Source of the DNA: Lineus longissimus
Taxonomy: Eukaryota; Nemertea; Pilidiophora; Heteronemertea; Lineidae
Assembly (NCBI RefSeq): GCF_910592395.1
Contig: NC_088315.1
Location: 6,326,501 to 6,390,500, forward strand
Direction of reading: 5' to 3'
DNA: 64,000 nucleotides
A model generated the notes under the pieces. That model made no database searches. It saw only the letters and a list, made by a program, of their open reading frames with translations, and was not told where the DNA came from. The position numbers and the translations under genes were made by a program. Below, piece after piece: positions 61,201 to 64,000 of the stretch. Every line of letters begins with the position of its first letter. Position 1 is the stretch's first letter.

Positions 61201-64000
61201 CATCTGCTCAAGTTTTTTCTCCTCAATGAATTCTTCAAGTTTTTCGTTGTAAACGTTTTGGTGGAGGTTGTGTAGCATGTCGTTCAGAAGAGGTACCCAC
61301 TTCTTTAGTTCTGCTCTCAGTCTCTTTTTGCTGTACCCAATGGCAGGTTTTTTGATGGCCTTGCTGGAATGAAAACAGAAATTACATGTAAATGGAAGTC
61401 ACAAGCACATAATCACAAAATACTAGGATGATATCTGATGTAAAAGCATACAATAATCTTTATTTTGATGGCATTTGGTTTCCGTCATTCACATTAAAAT
61501 TTCAGGTCAGCAAACCTTGGCACTGCTCAGCTCAATAGCTGTATATTTAACTCATAAAAGAAGCTGCTTGAGTACCTTGCTGCCTTTGTTGCATTGTAGA
61601 AGTTGATCACATCTGCAGATATTGCCTTTTGCTGCAACGTAGTAATTTTCTCTTCCTTACGAGGCCTCACTATTTCTGGTGTTGGGGTAACTTCCATTGG
61701 GGCAATCGTGTCGTATGTCTCAGCCATTAATCTCATAGCGGGATGGGTCGACTCAGTCATCATGCTTTCCTTGAAAGTCTCCTTTATATTCTTCTTCAAA
61801 TTCCCCAAGAAACTTTTTGTCCTTGATTGCAAAACATTTTTCGTAGCTTCTAAGATCAGCTTAATGTTTGGCTCAGCTCCCTGGCCATGGGGTTGGGGCA
61901 CAAGTGTAGGGCTGCACTCCCTTTGTGGTGACTCCATAGGCGGAGTGAATGTTTCTCGATGTCTCAGGGGTCGATGAACTTTGTACGCCATCTGTGGAGA
62001 AGATGTTCCATTCGCCATTTTGGTTGAGGTAGACACCATTTTCGAAGCAGCAGACATCATATTGGAAGGAGCAGGTGACAGCTGTTGGCCCTGCCTCATT
62101 TCACCATTTGGTGAAGGGATATCGACATCCTTTGCTGGAAAGAGGAAAAAATATGCCTCAGATATGAAATGACGGTATCAAAACCCATCTAAAAAACATT
62201 CATTTTTGCTTTTCTGCATTTTGCCATTTCTCCACAATGCAAGGCAACTGTATTTTTATTCAATATTTACTATACTCTTGTTCAACTGCTACACTTAATA
62301 AATGCTTGTGAAATCATAAAAAATCATAGTGCTATTTTTCTAGTGAAATTAACAGTTGTACTACTTACACGTACTTTTCTTTTTCAATGATGCTGTCTGT
62401 CTGTAGATTCTCCCTTTTCCAGCTAAAATCAGAATCAAAATTTAGGTTACAAAGATTGACTAGACAACTTGTGCCTAATCAGCAAGGAAGTCGCAACACG
62501 TGTACTGATATTGAACCCAGAATTGCATCACTCATCAAACTGTAGTCTTCCAACCAGACAGTAACTTAAGTGAAGAAAATTACGAGAAATCAAAGGGATT
62601 AACAGCCACCAAAATCCATCAAATGGTGTAAAATTTTGAAGTAACCAGCAATTTTCTAAACATTCTATGAGGTTTGCTGTCAGTTTTAAAGACACCAGTT
62701 AACATTCTTGAAAGTTTTCAAAGAATTTTCACTTTTGATGTCAATAGATGCTTACGCAACTTTCCCTTTGGCTCATCGAATTCAATCAGCGCTGCAGTTT
62801 TCCGCCTGCCCTTCTTGGATGCTTTTGTCTGAGCATCCGGCGATCTTGACCGAATGGTCAAGGGCCCTCCCCGAGCAGACGATGGACTACCAGTATCCAA
62901 GCCGACTAAATTAGGATCTGATGCCCGACGTTGGAGAACTGCTGGCTCAGACAACATGTTTTCTGCTGCAACAGGTAACTCGACTGGGAATTCTTCAGTT
63001 ATGTCTTCATGGATACCTGCAGGAACCTGCACTGCCTCTTGATTAATTTCACCAGAAGAATTGCGAAATGGAGCCATCTGACCAATCGATCTTAGATCAA
63101 TATCACAGAAATGCTCCTCTGTATCTCTGACAATGTTACAAGTACGTTCTGCTGCTGCATTAGTAGTACCATCTGCTAAAGTATCATGATCATGATGGGC
63201 ATTACCATAGTCAGTAGTGTCATCAACACTTGATATGAACTGCTCATTCGGCCTAGGCACACAGAGGGCTGGAACTTCAACACTATCAAAAATGCCATGT
63301 GCTACGACTAACTGACTAATATTGTCGGACACAGTGGAATTGGTTTGGTCATTGACGGTTTTTAACCCTGAACCCTCTCTCAAATCTGGAAAGACTTTGT
63401 CAAAATCTTCCTTTGTATTTTTTGCATCGCTGTTTTGGTTGATGTCATATTTCAGAATATCTTCCGTTTCCGGTGAGCTCACCACCAAGGATTTACTCAA
63501 CATTGCATCAAGATCCGCACCACGAATACTAAGCATTGGGCATGATTTCTCTTCTGGATCGTTTTGGTCGTCCAGAGCAAACAATGCCACATTTTCAACA
63601 TTCTGCACTTTCGGTGAACCTCTTGTGACAAGTTCTCGCGAATATTCCCCACTGCTGTCGCCTCTCTGATTCGAGGCACCAGAACTCTTGTCAGATAATT
63701 CACTTTCACTGCGTTTGGGTCGATTCACAACATGTATTCCAGAATCCAACACATGGACTGTTGACGTATGAGCGACTGATGGCGGTACTTTCTCCTCAGG
63801 GCATTCGATCGAATCCAGAAGTTCTTCAACTTTTTTCAAATGTGTATCACACTGATTGTTGACAAATTTATCCCGTAGGTCAAGTAACACTTCTCTCGGG
63901 ACATATCTACGAACTGCTGCTGGACGAATCAAGGTTTCAAAGAAATATGCCGAGCTGGCACTTTGCTTCCACAAGGAATGTGCGAAGAGTTTTATAACTG
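58289..64000 (-). CDS. HPS5: HPS5, BLOC-2 complex subunit (5' part cut by the window end)
   Basis: Exons in consistent phase: 62756-64000 (runs off the window), 62369-62422, 61576-62134, 60234-61363, 59721-60015, 59416-59526, 58923-59140 and 58289-58779. They give 1367 codons before the probable RING exon. HPS5, with HPS3 and HPS6, forms BLOC-2, which directs cargo to lysosome-related organelles. The alpha-solenoid matches human HPS5 through LFAHSLWKQS...LDLRDKF, LVLLCLELGIHGEIKEKI, YFHFLNIPKLKRFI, LDILYMCRDGVDFREHYLTY followed by LDRL, LQLCQKYGYWQGYLRCLQY, and ENLAKLVMKN...ILEQMDNYLW. The N-terminal beta-propeller lies outside. The part present alone exceeds the whole human protein (1129 residues) because of long acidic, Ser-rich insertions, including a SAENVT repeat. 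Exon 59416-59526 has C-x2-C-x7-C-x-C and exon 58289-58779 has C-x2-C, possibly zinc-binding. Reading through the 58289 donor would add 17 codons and a stop at 58235. Confidence 0.93.
60855..60965 (-). repeat. 18-bp coding minisatellite (SAENVT) in HPS5
   Basis: Five to six copies of an 18-bp unit encoding [ST][AT]E[NH]VT in exon 60234-61363. Frame is kept, and it lies in an acidic, probably disordered linker. Confidence 0.85.

Overview
This is a stretch of animal nuclear genome, AT-rich, with short exons, GT/AG introns, AATAAA signals and many dispersed repeats. The six recognisable genes point to a bilaterian invertebrate, probably marine; I cannot name the species. Two genes have architectures I do not know from vertebrates: a membrane-anchored OTULIN with its catalytic residues intact, and an HPS5 followed by a RING-type exon.

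Layout. 441-4514 (-): 3' part of a modular ankyrin-like gene with a repeated ECxxWCYxLHxGxxCP motif, not recognised as a named family. 9177-12967 (-): complete NUP62, a central-channel nucleoporin. 20995-21822 (-): two possible exons of a collagen-like gene, weak. 29109-29669 (+): complete two-exon MRPS21. 34711-49993 (-): OTULIN/OTULINL-family deubiquitinase, eight exons in consistent phase, 889 residues predicted. 54437-56306 (+): complete TXNDC9. 57580-64000 (-): HPS5 (BLOC-2 subunit), cut at its 5' side by the window end.

The space between genes is dominated by repeats. They include a 64-bp satellite (about 25855-27525) whose minus strand looks derived from the C2H2 zinc-finger linker region; an adjacent array of about 68 bp; a MITE family carrying a variable 12-bp tandem repeat (three copies); a 678-bp element with terminal inverted repeats and a perfect 9-bp target-site duplication (46164-46841); a TA-flanked pogo/Tigger-like MITE (17272-17436); tRNA-derived SINE-like sequences; and a LINE remnant. 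A block of about 60 bp is shared between 14175-14238 (upstream of NUP62) and 54135-54193 (upstream of TXNDC9).

The genes are ordinary cell-biology neighbours (nuclear pore, mitochondrial ribosome, linear-ubiquitin editing, chaperonin regulation, lysosome-related organelle biogenesis), with no sign of a shared pathway. NUP62 and the ankyrin gene run head to tail. MRPS21/OTULIN and TXNDC9/HPS5 are convergent, and OTULIN/TXNDC9 are divergent. All exon models come from reading splice sites and phase by eye.
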